Assembly (NCBI RefSeq): GCF_963677125.1
Contig: NZ_OY781882.1
Location: 3,480,501-3,544,500, forward strand
Direction: 5' to 3'
From: an uncultured Desulfobacter sp.
GTDB lineage: Bacteria; Desulfobacterota; Desulfobacteria; Desulfobacterales; Desulfobacteraceae
DNA length: 64,000 nucleotides
How positions within the stretch are numbered: the stretch's first letter is position 1; each line of letters begins with the position of its first letter. The notes below the pieces were generated by a model. That model ran no database searches and was not told the DNA's origin. It worked only from the letters and a program-made list of their open reading frames with translations. A program made the position numbers and the translations under genes. This document shows, in pieces, positions 1-8,021 of this stretch.

Positions 1-1591
1 CTTTAAAATCGGCAATCACAACAAGATCAAGAGAAGAAGCCCCTGCTTCGGCAAATTCCACTTTCAGACTCAGCAGCTCTTCAGCATACCCTTCTTTTTC
101 AATATTAGTTTGAATAAAGGCCAATAAAAGATCAGGAATAGCGGTGGTGGCATCGTTCTGGTGACCATAACCAATACCGAAGGGCACCTTGAGTCTAAAA
201 TTCACAGAGAGGTTCAAAGGTGTCATCCCTAAAAAATCCGCCGTCTGATAGGTCTTTTTGGCACCACCTCTTAATACCAGTTCCACGGTTTCATGGCTCA
301 AATGGGTCACGCCGCCCCGGGTGCCGTCGGAAAGAATCACCCAGTCATTTTTCCGGCAGGGAAACCAGGATTCTTGACGATCAAATGTCCTGGATGTTTT
401 GCCGACAAGTTCCGTAATGGGAATCCTCAGCGTAATACCCAAATCAGGATTTTCCAGCAGAGAATGAAAATTAATATGTTTAACCCGCCAGGGGACGCCC
501 TTGTACATCATGCGTTCCCCTTCCCTGACCGCCCCGACATTGAGCATCAGCTTGCTCGTATCCAGATACATGGGCAGGGTGGCCTTGGCCGCCCATATCA
601 CGCCCAAAATAAAGATAATGGTCAGGGAAAGCAGTACCCAGTCCTCCACAAAATAGAAGACCGCAACGACCGCCAGCACCGTCAATACAAGTGTCATACC
701 CCGATATATCAATTCAAGTACCCGTATATGAAAGGGGCGGTACTCCAGTTTGTATCCGGGGACAAAACGAATCAGGTTCCGGTAGAAGAAACCAACCAAG
801 AACACCACACCAATACAGGCCAGTATGGCCAAAATCAGGTACAGGCCCCGGGTTCTAAAAAATTTTTTAACAGAGTCCTGGGTGCTGTCAATGACGGATG
901 CCTCTTGCCGCTCAATTTCGTCAAGCTTGAGCTGCACCAGATCTACTTTGTTTTTTATCTGGCTTTCAAGACCTTTGTACTCGGGCAAAAGATTTTTAAG
1001 CGCTGATGCAAGTGCTTTATCTTTGGTCTGCGCCATCAAAGATTCAATGCGGGTTCTGGCCTTGATCGCCACGGGAAGCAACTCCTGGTAATTGGCCAGT
1101 TCATCATTGAGTTTTGATTTATGCCTGGCTTTAACCGTAAGTCGCTTAAGTTCCATAATCCCAGGTTCGGCCAGGGAGAGCAACTCCTCTTTCCAGTCAA
1201 ACCGCTCTTTTTTCTTGGTCACGAACAAGCCGATTTCTACACCTGTGGCTGTCATTTCAAAATCGGTTGCAGCGTCAGCCATCTGTTTATCCAGTTCGGC
1301 AAGCTCTGCGGAGAGATATTGTTTTTCGGTTTCTGAACCGGCATTTTCCATGGCCTCTTTTTTTTCATCCATGCGCTGTTTCAGCGTTATTTTACTTTTG
1401 ACGATGGATTTAAGAATTTCAAGGGTATTCTTCTGCTGCGCCTCAGCTTCCGGTGCAGACTGGCCATCTTTCTCAACCTGGGTCTGGGCCGTATCCCCGG
1501 GCAGCGACGATGCCGCCGGTACCTCCTGGCTGATTGCGATACAGGGCAACAGGATCAATGCCGTAATGATAAGTACTATGTATTTTTTCAT
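1..1591 (-). CDS. MscS-type mechanosensitive channel protein, 3' end cut by the window edge
   Basis: About 530 residues are visible, reading leftward from ATG at 1591 and still open at base 1. The protein starts with a signal peptide (MKKYIVLIITALILLPCIA), followed by a charged, coiled-coil-rich periplasmic part (roughly residues 50-220), then hydrophobic segments near 245-265 and 290-330. After these comes a β-rich stretch that resembles the MscS middle domain (VPWRVKHINFHSLLENPD, TRGGVTHLSHETVEL). This architecture fits the large periplasmic-domain mechanosensitive channels that release solutes on hypo-osmotic shock. The assignment rests on overall layout and the cytoplasmic β-domain. The gene appears monocistronic here; the next gene (nifJ) lies upstream on the same strand behind a possible terminator. 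Confidence 0.65.
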   Translation of the reverse strand, partial: MKKYIVLIITALILLPCIAISQEVPAASSLPGDTAQTQVEKDGQSAPEAEAQQKNTLEILKSIVKSKITLKQRMDEKKEAMENAGSETEKQYLSAELAELDKQMADAATDFEMTATGVEIGLFVTKKKERFDWKEELLSLAEPGIMELKRLTVKARHKSKLNDELANYQELLPVAIKARTRIESLMAQTKDKALASALKNLLPEYKGLESQIKNKVDLVQLKLDEIERQEASVIDSTQDSVKKFFRTRGLYLILAILACIGVVFLVGFFYRNLIRFVPGYKLEYRPFHIRVLELIYRGMTLVLTVLAVVAVFYFVEDWVLLSLTIIFILGVIWAAKATLPMYLDTSKLMLNVGAVREGERMMYKGVPWRVKHINFHSLLENPDLGITLRIPITELVGKTSRTFDRQESWFPCRKNDWVILSDGTRGGVTHLSHETVELVLRGGAKKTYQTADFLGMTPLNLSVNFRLKVPFGIGYGHQNDATTAIPDLLLAFIQTNIEKEGYAEELLSLKVEFAEAGASSLDLVVIADFK

Positions 1592-1711
1592 TTGCTTATT
1601 CTCCGGACCCATGGGCCTTATTAAATTATTTCATAAAGATGAAACTAAAAATTAATTCAGTGGTATACTGAACCTCATTTTTTTTCAAGTGCCGGCGAGA
1701 TTCTAAACACA

Positions 1712-1746
1712 GAAAAAAAAAAGGGACGAAACACATAAAGTGCCCT
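1712..1746 (-). terminator. Possible terminator after nifJ
   Basis: On the minus strand, arms AGGG(c)AC and GTCCCT form a 6-bp stem with one bulge, followed directly by a run of about ten T. It sits 40 bases past the nifJ stop. The stem is short, so the call is moderate. Confidence 0.45.
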
Positions 1747-1784
1747 CGCCCCTGAATCATTACGATTTTAATTATTATTAAACT

Positions 1785-4700
1785 TTATTCTTTTTTTCCG
1801 GCATCCGCCATCATTTTAAGCATGGCATATTTTTCCTCAACCTCTTGGCCAAGGGCCTCTCTCAACCGTTTGGACTCCTCGGGAAAACTCTTTTCCAGTG
1901 CCGCAAACCGCACTTCACCGCTTAGGAACTCCTGCAGGCTGCCGTCGGGCTGTTTACAGTCAAGGGTGAAGGGATTTTTACCTTCCTCGGCAAGCTGGGG
2001 ATTGAACCGGAAAATTGGCCAGTAACCGGATTCAACAGCCAGTTTTTCCTCTTCCTGGGTTTTACCCATGCCTTTTTTAATACCCTGGTTAATACACGGT
2101 GCATAGGCGATGATCAGGGAAGGTCCGGGATAATTTTCCGCTTCCAGGATTGCTTTAAGCGTCTGGTTTTTGCTGGCACCCATGGAGATGGTTGCAACAT
2201 AAATATACCCATAACTCATCATCATCCGGGCCATATCTTTTTTACCAATTTTCTTTCCGGATGCAGCATATTTGGCAATAGCACCTGTGGGTGTTGCCTT
2301 GGAAGACTGACCGCCCGTATTGGAATAAACTTCGGTATCCAGCACCAGAATATTGATATCATCCCCGGATGCCAGTACATGGTCTACACCACCAAAACCA
2401 ATATCATAGGCCCAGCCGTCACCGCCGAAGACCCAATGGGATTTTTTCACGAACAGATCATTTTCACCATAAATCTCTTTAAGAATGCCCGAGGAGGCAT
2501 CTTTGAGTAATTGTTTGAGCTCGGCACCGTATTTTTGGGACGCTTCAAGATTGTCCATTCCGGCGACCCAGCCTTCCATGGCCGCTTTAATCTCATCGGA
2601 AACACCCTGTTCCATGGCCTTTGCCATTTTATCTGCCAAGGTCTTGCGTCTAGATTTTGTGGCCAGAAGCATACCGTAACCGTATTCAGCAGCATCTTCA
2701 AACAGGGAAGATGCCCAGGCAGGACCCTGGCCGTCGGCGTTGGCGCAATAGGGCATGGACGGTGCAGATCCGCCCCAGATGGAGGAGCAGCCCGTGGCAT
2801 TGGCAACGGTCATTCTCTCGCCGAAAAGCTGGGTGATCAATTTTACATACGGTGTTTCTCCACAGCCTGAGCATGCACCGGAGAATTCAAGCAGGGGTTT
2901 CCAGAACTGGCTGCCCTTGAGCGTGTCGCGTTTCATAAGATCCGTCTTGAACGGAACAGTCAAAGAAAATTTGTGATTTTCTTTTTCCACGTCCACCTGG
3001 GATGCCAGCGGTTTCATTACAAGGGCCGGTGTCTTGGCTGGGCAGATATCCGCGCAGTTACCGCAACCCTGGCAGTCAAGGGGATTGACCTGCATTCTGA
3101 ATTTCAGATCATCCATGCCCTTTCCTTTGGCGTCAACCGTACCAAAGGATGCCGGCGCATCTTTAAGCTCATCCGCTGTAGCCACAACAGGGATGATAGC
3201 GGCATGGGGACATACAAATGAGCACTGGTTGCATTGGATGCAGTTCTCAGCAACCCACTCGGGCACGTTGATGGCAACCCCGCGTTTTTCATACTGGGAT
3301 GTGCCGGCTTCAAACACACCATCCACGGAAAAGGCGGATACCGGCAGATCATCACCCTCTTGGGCATTAATTCTGCGCATCACCTTATCCACAAAGGGTG
3401 TGGCAGGTTCTTCAGCCACGACTTCATCTACGGCGTCTTTCCAGGATTCGGGCACATCCACTTTGACTAGGTTGTCCAGTGTCTTGTCCACAGCCTCAAT
3501 GTTCATGTTGACGATGGCATCACCCTTCTTGCTGAACATCTTTTTGATGTCGGCTTTCAGCAGATCAATGGCCTGCTCAACGGGAAGCACATTGGCAAGG
3601 TTGAAAAAGCAGGTCTGCATGATCATGTTGATGCGGTTACCAAGCCCCACTTCACCGGCAATTTTCACGGCATCAATATTATAAAAGTTCAGTTTTTTAT
3701 CATAGATGGTGCGCCGTACATGTCCCGGGATATGCTTTTCCAGATCTGCGATGGTGGACCATTCCGAGTTGAGCAAAAAGGTGCCGCCCTCTTTGAGTCC
3801 TTTGAGGACATCGTAGATCTGAACATAGTTGGACTTATGGCAGGCAGTAAAATCTGAATTTTCAATCAGATAGGTACTTTTAATTTTCACATCACCAAAA
3901 CGAAGATGGGAAACCGTAAGCCCGCCGGATTTTTTGGAGTCATAGGCAAAATAGCCCTGGGCATATTTGTCGGTATTGTCCCCGATAATGGCGATGGCGG
4001 ACTGGTTGGCACCGACGGTTCCATCGGAACCAAGACCCCAGAATTTAGCGGAGATGGTGCCTTCGGGTGCAGCGTCAAAGCCTTTTTCCACATCCAGGGA
4101 AGTGTGGGTGACGTCATCGATGATGCCAACGGTGAAATGGTTTTTCGGGGAGATGGACTTCATGTTGTCATAAATGGCTTTGACCATGGAAGGATTGAAT
4201 TCCTTTGAGGAGAGCCCGTAACGGCCGCCGATGATTTGGGGGCCTTCGCCATATTCCATAAAGGCGGTGCAGACATCCTGGTACAAGGGTTCGCCTAAAG
4301 CACCGGGTTCCTTGGTCCTGTCAATCACGGTCAGGGTTTCCACGGAGGCCGGCACGGCACGCAAAAATTCCTCAATGTCAAAAGGTCTATACAAACGCAC
4401 TTTTATCAAGCCTAAGCGTTCGCCCGCTGCATTGAGTTTATCAATGGTCTCTTCAATGGCTTCACAGCTGGAACCCATGGCCACAATAACGCGGTCCGCT
4501 TCAGGATCGCCCACATAATCAAAAGGCTGATAATGGCGACCGGTAAGTTCGCCGACCTTTTTCATATAGTGTTTAACAATGGCAGGTACTTTGAGGTAAA
4601 AAGAGTTGGTTGCTTCTCTGCCCTGGAAATAGATATCCGGGTTCTGGGCGGTCCCCCGGGTGTCGGGGTGCTCAGGGTTCATGGCCCTATCCTTAAATGC

Positions 4701-5303
4701 CCAGTATGCGTCATAGTTGAACAGGGATGCCATGTCCTCGTAATCAATCATTTCAATTTTTTGAATTTCATGGGAGGTTCTAAATCCGTCGTAGAAATGG
4801 AGGAAGGGTACCCGGGCATCCATGGTTGCAAGGTGTGCCACAAGTGCCAAGTCCTGGGCTTCCTGTACAGAGTTGGATGACAGCATGGCAAAACCGGTCT
4901 GCCTGGCGGCCATAACATCCTGGTGATCTCCAAAAATGGACAGGGCATGGGCGGAAATGGCGCGGGCGGTTACATGAAAAACACAAGGAAGCAATTCCCC
5001 TGCGATCTTATACATATTGGGTATCTTAAGCAACAGCCCCTGGGATGCTGTAAAGGTGGAGGTTAAAGCACCTGCGGCAAGAGAGCCGTGGACAGCACCG
5101 GCAGCACCGGCCTCGGACTGCATCTGCTTGATGTCCAAAATCTGCCCGAAAATATTTTTTCTTCCCTGGGAAGCCCAGGAGTCGGCAATTTCACCCAGAG
5201 GGCTGGAAGGTGTGATCGGGTAAATTGCAGCCACCTCACTCATGGCGTATGCCACATGGGTTGCTGCGGTATTCCCGTCAATGGTCTGCATTCTTTTTTT
5301 CAT
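1785..5303 (-). CDS. nifJ: Pyruvate:ferredoxin (flavodoxin) oxidoreductase, single-chain
   Basis: This 1172-residue protein has the usual length for one-chain PFOR. It oxidises pyruvate with CoA to acetyl-CoA and CO2 and reduces ferredoxin, or runs in reverse for CO2 fixation, in the cytoplasm. In order it has the N-terminal TPP/pyrimidine domain (YPITPSSPLGE), domain II/III, two ferredoxin-type 4Fe-4S motifs (CIQCNQCSFVCP near residue 690 and CQGCGNCADICP near 745), and the C-terminal TPP domain with the proximal cluster motif (GACSGCGETPY). The start at 5303 has GAGGTGA eight bases upstream; a second Met at codon 5 is possible. It stands alone, with a 590-bp leader/promoter region separating it from the divergent chemoreceptor. 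Confidence 0.97.
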   Translation of the reverse strand: MKKRMQTIDGNTAATHVAYAMSEVAAIYPITPSSPLGEIADSWASQGRKNIFGQILDIKQMQSEAGAAGAVHGSLAAGALTSTFTASQGLLLKIPNMYKIAGELLPCVFHVTARAISAHALSIFGDHQDVMAARQTGFAMLSSNSVQEAQDLALVAHLATMDARVPFLHFYDGFRTSHEIQKIEMIDYEDMASLFNYDAYWAFKDRAMNPEHPDTRGTAQNPDIYFQGREATNSFYLKVPAIVKHYMKKVGELTGRHYQPFDYVGDPEADRVIVAMGSSCEAIEETIDKLNAAGERLGLIKVRLYRPFDIEEFLRAVPASVETLTVIDRTKEPGALGEPLYQDVCTAFMEYGEGPQIIGGRYGLSSKEFNPSMVKAIYDNMKSISPKNHFTVGIIDDVTHTSLDVEKGFDAAPEGTISAKFWGLGSDGTVGANQSAIAIIGDNTDKYAQGYFAYDSKKSGGLTVSHLRFGDVKIKSTYLIENSDFTACHKSNYVQIYDVLKGLKEGGTFLLNSEWSTIADLEKHIPGHVRRTIYDKKLNFYNIDAVKIAGEVGLGNRINMIMQTCFFNLANVLPVEQAIDLLKADIKKMFSKKGDAIVNMNIEAVDKTLDNLVKVDVPESWKDAVDEVVAEEPATPFVDKVMRRINAQEGDDLPVSAFSVDGVFEAGTSQYEKRGVAINVPEWVAENCIQCNQCSFVCPHAAIIPVVATADELKDAPASFGTVDAKGKGMDDLKFRMQVNPLDCQGCGNCADICPAKTPALVMKPLASQVDVEKENHKFSLTVPFKTDLMKRDTLKGSQFWKPLLEFSGACSGCGETPYVKLITQLFGERMTVANATGCSSIWGGSAPSMPYCANADGQGPAWASSLFEDAAEYGYGMLLATKSRRKTLADKMAKAMEQGVSDEIKAAMEGWVAGMDNLEASQKYGAELKQLLKDASSGILKEIYGENDLFVKKSHWVFGGDGWAYDIGFGGVDHVLASGDDINILVLDTEVYSNTGGQSSKATPTGAIAKYAASGKKIGKKDMARMMMSYGYIYVATISMGASKNQTLKAILEAENYPGPSLIIAYAPCINQGIKKGMGKTQEEEKLAVESGYWPIFRFNPQLAEEGKNPFTLDCKQPDGSLQEFLSGEVRFAALEKSFPEESKRLREALGQEVEEKYAMLKMMADAGKKE

Positions 5304-5408
5304 AATCTGTCACCTCATTGAATGGTAATGCAAAGTAAGATTTAATCCCAATATATAGAATCCATTGGACAATATAACAAAAAAACACAAAAAAATAACA
5401 AAAAAAAC

Positions 5409-5434
5409 CGGTTTGTAGAAAATGCCGCAAACCG
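5409..5434 (-). promoter_or_regulatory. Terminator-like hairpin in the nifJ leader
   Basis: Perfect 7-bp arms CGGTTTG/CAAACCG, read on the minus strand, are followed by GTTTTTTTG and another T run. The hairpin lies about 105 bases upstream of the nifJ start codon, and no gene precedes it on that strand. It could be an attenuator or simply part of the promoter region. Confidence 0.4.
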
Positions 5435-5460
5435 ACCTTTTAAATTGCCTTCAATTGATA

Positions 5461-5482
5461 AATAAGCAATCAATTGCTTATT
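5461..5482. promoter_or_regulatory. Perfect 10+10 bp palindrome upstream of nifJ
   Basis: AATAAGCAAT and ATTGCTTATT are exact inverted copies separated by CA. The site is about 160 bp upstream of nifJ in a gene-free stretch. It looks like an operator for a dimeric regulator; it does not match a Rex or FNR consensus well. The rest of 5304-5842 shows no gene. Confidence 0.45.
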
Positions 5483-5842
5483 GAGCATGTTCTATATCTC
5501 ACAACTAAAAAAACCGGTCAAGACCTATTTTGCACACGGACACACAGGAGAATTTTTAAGGGACCTTACACCGTCAACGCCGGTACATCAAAGCATTCTT
5601 ACAATAATGGCAAAATTAGATTGACAATGAATGTATTCACCTTTATCGTGGTAGAATAATTACGAAATTCACGTTTTTATTCGTCAAGCTTTAACACGGG
5701 GACTATCCTAACCTAAATCACAAGCTGAGCGAAACACTTTTCATAATTAGCAAAGTTGGACAATTCAGTCGATTTCAATTCGCTGGGATATTCTCTATTT
5801 GTTTTAAAGCCTGCGTAACCTGCAAAAATCTTTTAATTTTCG

Positions 5843-5892
5843 TTGTGGGCTACACCTCGGCACTGATAAAGCTGGCCGGCCCATAGCTGTTA
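5843..5892 (+). repeat. Hairpin repeat family, copy A
   Basis: This is one of three related segments (others at 27615 and 44079), each beginning TTGTGGG, with a pyrimidine-rich CCT segment, and ending GGCCCAT or AGCCCAT plus a GC-rich tail. TGGGC pairs with GCCCA. This copy ends just before the ribosome binding site of the chemoreceptor gene. Confidence 0.55.
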
Positions 5893-5907
5893 TTTAGGAT
5901 GAATGCC

Positions 5908-7920
5908 ATGAAAATTAGAACAAAAATGTTTCTTGTCTTTGGATGTTCCGTTTTTTTGATTGTTTCCATACTTTCTATTTGGCTTTATTTTTCCATTAAA
6001 AGTGAAGTTAAAGGAGAACTTGACAGCCAAATAGCCAATACCATATCCGCCGTCAAAAAAAGTATGGGGGGGCTTGAGGATATCGCCATTAAAAACTATC
6101 TCAGAGCCATTACCGAAAAAGATAAGGATGTGGTCTCTTATTTTTATGGACAGTTTGAAAAAGGCGAAATCTCCAAAGAGACGCTTAAGCAAAAGACATC
6201 CGAAATAATCTTAAACAAAAAAATTGGTGCCACCGGGTATGTTGCCGGCGTTTCCAGTAAAGGTATCTTAACAATTCACCCCAAAGCCGAAGGGGTAAAC
6301 ATAACAAAAGCGTCATTCTGGCCTAAGGTGGAAGCCTTGCTTAAAAGCAAAACCAAGTCGGGATATCTTGAATACGACTGGAAAAATCCCAATGAAGACA
6401 AACCAAGAAAAAAAGCCGGCTATATCACTTATTTTGAACCCATGGATCTTATCCTCTGGGCTTCTTCCTACAAGTCGGAATTCACCCAGCTTATCAAATC
6501 CGAAGATATGCACGATGCCATTCTTGCCATGAAAATTGGAAATGACGGATATCCATATGTCTTCAACTATGAAGGGGATATGCTTATCCATCCTTATCTT
6601 GAAGGTAAAAATGTTTACGCGGTGAAAAGTCAAGACGGCCAACATATTATTCAGAACATGATCCGGGGAAAAAAAGGTGAATTTGAGTATGATTGGAAGG
6701 ATGCCGACGGTAAGGTGCGCAAAAAAATACTATTATATGATAATATCCCTGATAAAAAACTGATTGTGGCGATAGGCGTTTATAAAGATGAACAGTATTG
6801 TCTATTGTGCACAATTCGAAACGTCCTCATCATAGCCTTTTGTGTCAGCATGGCCATCGTTTTCTTTTTAGTCTTATTTTTCAGCAACCGTCTGACAAAA
6901 CCCATTATAGAAGGTGTTGAATTTTCAAAAAAAATGTCCCAAGGAAATTTCACGGGGAAACTGGAAATCCATCAAAAGGATGAAACCGGTCAGTTGGCGA
7001 CAGCATTAAATTTGATGACCGAAAATATAGGAACCATTTTCAAACAACTCCAAAACAGCATCGAAGACCTATTATCATCCTCAGAGGATCTATCCGATAT
7101 TTCACAAAAGATGTCCCAGAATTCCACCCAAATGACCGGAAATTCCGATTCCCTGTCCCTGGCGGCAAATGAAATGAACACCAATCTTGCCACGGTCTCC
7201 GAGGCCAGCGACAGTGTTATGGACAATATCAATTCAGTGGCGTCGGCCACAGAACAAATGTCCGGTACAATTAATAAAATTGCAGAAAGATCAGAAACCG
7301 CCAGATCAATATCGGATAAGGCCGTCACTTACGCCGGAGAGGCTTCAGAACTTGTGGATGCCCTCGGCAAAACCGCATTTGAAATCAATCATGTGACTGA
7401 AACCATTGAAGACATCTCCAAACAGACCAACCTTCTTGCGTTGAATGCAACGATTGAAGCTGCCAGGGCAGGTGAGGCAGGCAAAGGATTCTCCGTTGTG
7501 GCCAACGAAATTAAAGCTTTGGCAGGCCAAACCTCGGAAGCCACCGAAGAGATCCAAAATCAAATCGACAAAGTTCAGAACGCGACCTCTGAAACCGTCA
7601 CAAAAATAAAGGATATTTCCGACATCATCCAAAATGTAAATGAAATCGTATCCGACATTGCTTCTGCAGTTGATGAACAATCCTCAACTACCGGAGAAAT
7701 AGCGGAAAATATGAGCCGTACGTCATCCAAGATGCAGGAAGTTAATGAAAACGTGTCAAGAAACGCTGAATTTTCTGAACAGATCGCAGAACAGATTTCC
7801 GGGGTTCATAACGTGGCCTCTGAGATGGAAGAGATCAGTTCAGACATTGGCCAAAAATCCGGATCGTTCAGACAACTTGCCCAGGAGGTAAAGTCCATGT
7901 TGTCTAAATTCCGTTTGTAA
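5908..7920 (+). CDS. Methyl-accepting chemotaxis protein with two Cache domains
   Basis: This 670-residue transmembrane chemoreceptor feeds ligand signals to CheA/CheW. The layout is a TM helix near residues 8-28, a periplasmic region holding two similar Cache_2-type units (each with a GY.Y/IHP core: GYVAGVSSKGILTIHP and GYPYVFNYEGDMLIHP), a second TM near 300-325, HAMP, and a methyl-accepting signalling domain. The conserved hairpin tip is plain (DISKQTNLLALNATIEAARA). I chose ATG 5908 because AGGA at 5896-5899 is 8 bases upstream; the ATG at 5899 overlaps that site. The ligand is unknown, but Cache_2 domains often bind small organic acids. It is followed by a strong terminator. Confidence 0.93.
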   Translation: MKIRTKMFLVFGCSVFLIVSILSIWLYFSIKSEVKGELDSQIANTISAVKKSMGGLEDIAIKNYLRAITEKDKDVVSYFYGQFEKGEISKETLKQKTSEIILNKKIGATGYVAGVSSKGILTIHPKAEGVNITKASFWPKVEALLKSKTKSGYLEYDWKNPNEDKPRKKAGYITYFEPMDLILWASSYKSEFTQLIKSEDMHDAILAMKIGNDGYPYVFNYEGDMLIHPYLEGKNVYAVKSQDGQHIIQNMIRGKKGEFEYDWKDADGKVRKKILLYDNIPDKKLIVAIGVYKDEQYCLLCTIRNVLIIAFCVSMAIVFFLVLFFSNRLTKPIIEGVEFSKKMSQGNFTGKLEIHQKDETGQLATALNLMTENIGTIFKQLQNSIEDLLSSSEDLSDISQKMSQNSTQMTGNSDSLSLAANEMNTNLATVSEASDSVMDNINSVASATEQMSGTINKIAERSETARSISDKAVTYAGEASELVDALGKTAFEINHVTETIEDISKQTNLLALNATIEAARAGEAGKGFSVVANEIKALAGQTSEATEEIQNQIDKVQNATSETVTKIKDISDIIQNVNEIVSDIASAVDEQSSTTGEIAENMSRTSSKMQEVNENVSRNAEFSEQIAEQISGVHNVASEMEEISSDIGQKSGSFRQLAQEVKSMLSKFRL

Positions 7921-7946
7921 CATGACCGGGCATTTGTCCTTACTTT

Positions 7947-7996
7947 AAAAAAAGAATCCGATGCCGGCCACATTGCCGGAAATCGGATTCTTTTTA
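7947..7996. terminator. Bidirectional terminator
   Basis: Long arms AAAGAATCCGAT and ATCGGATTCTTT flank a second internal GCCGGC/GCCGG pairing. A-rich and T-rich sides allow termination of both the chemoreceptor (+) and ppsA (-). Confidence 0.9.
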
Positions 7997-8021
7997 TGTG
8001 CATCTAACCGCCTGTTGTATT

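Noticed and set aside
293..1006. 237-codon plus frame at the left end
   Set aside because: Antisense to the MscS-type gene, with His/Gln-rich non-protein-like composition; the minus frame has signal peptide and membrane segments.
5461..5482. FNR or Rex binding site upstream of nifJ
   Set aside because: The dyad does not fit TTGAT-N4-ATCAA or TTGTTAA-N4-TTAACAA; left as an unassigned palindrome.
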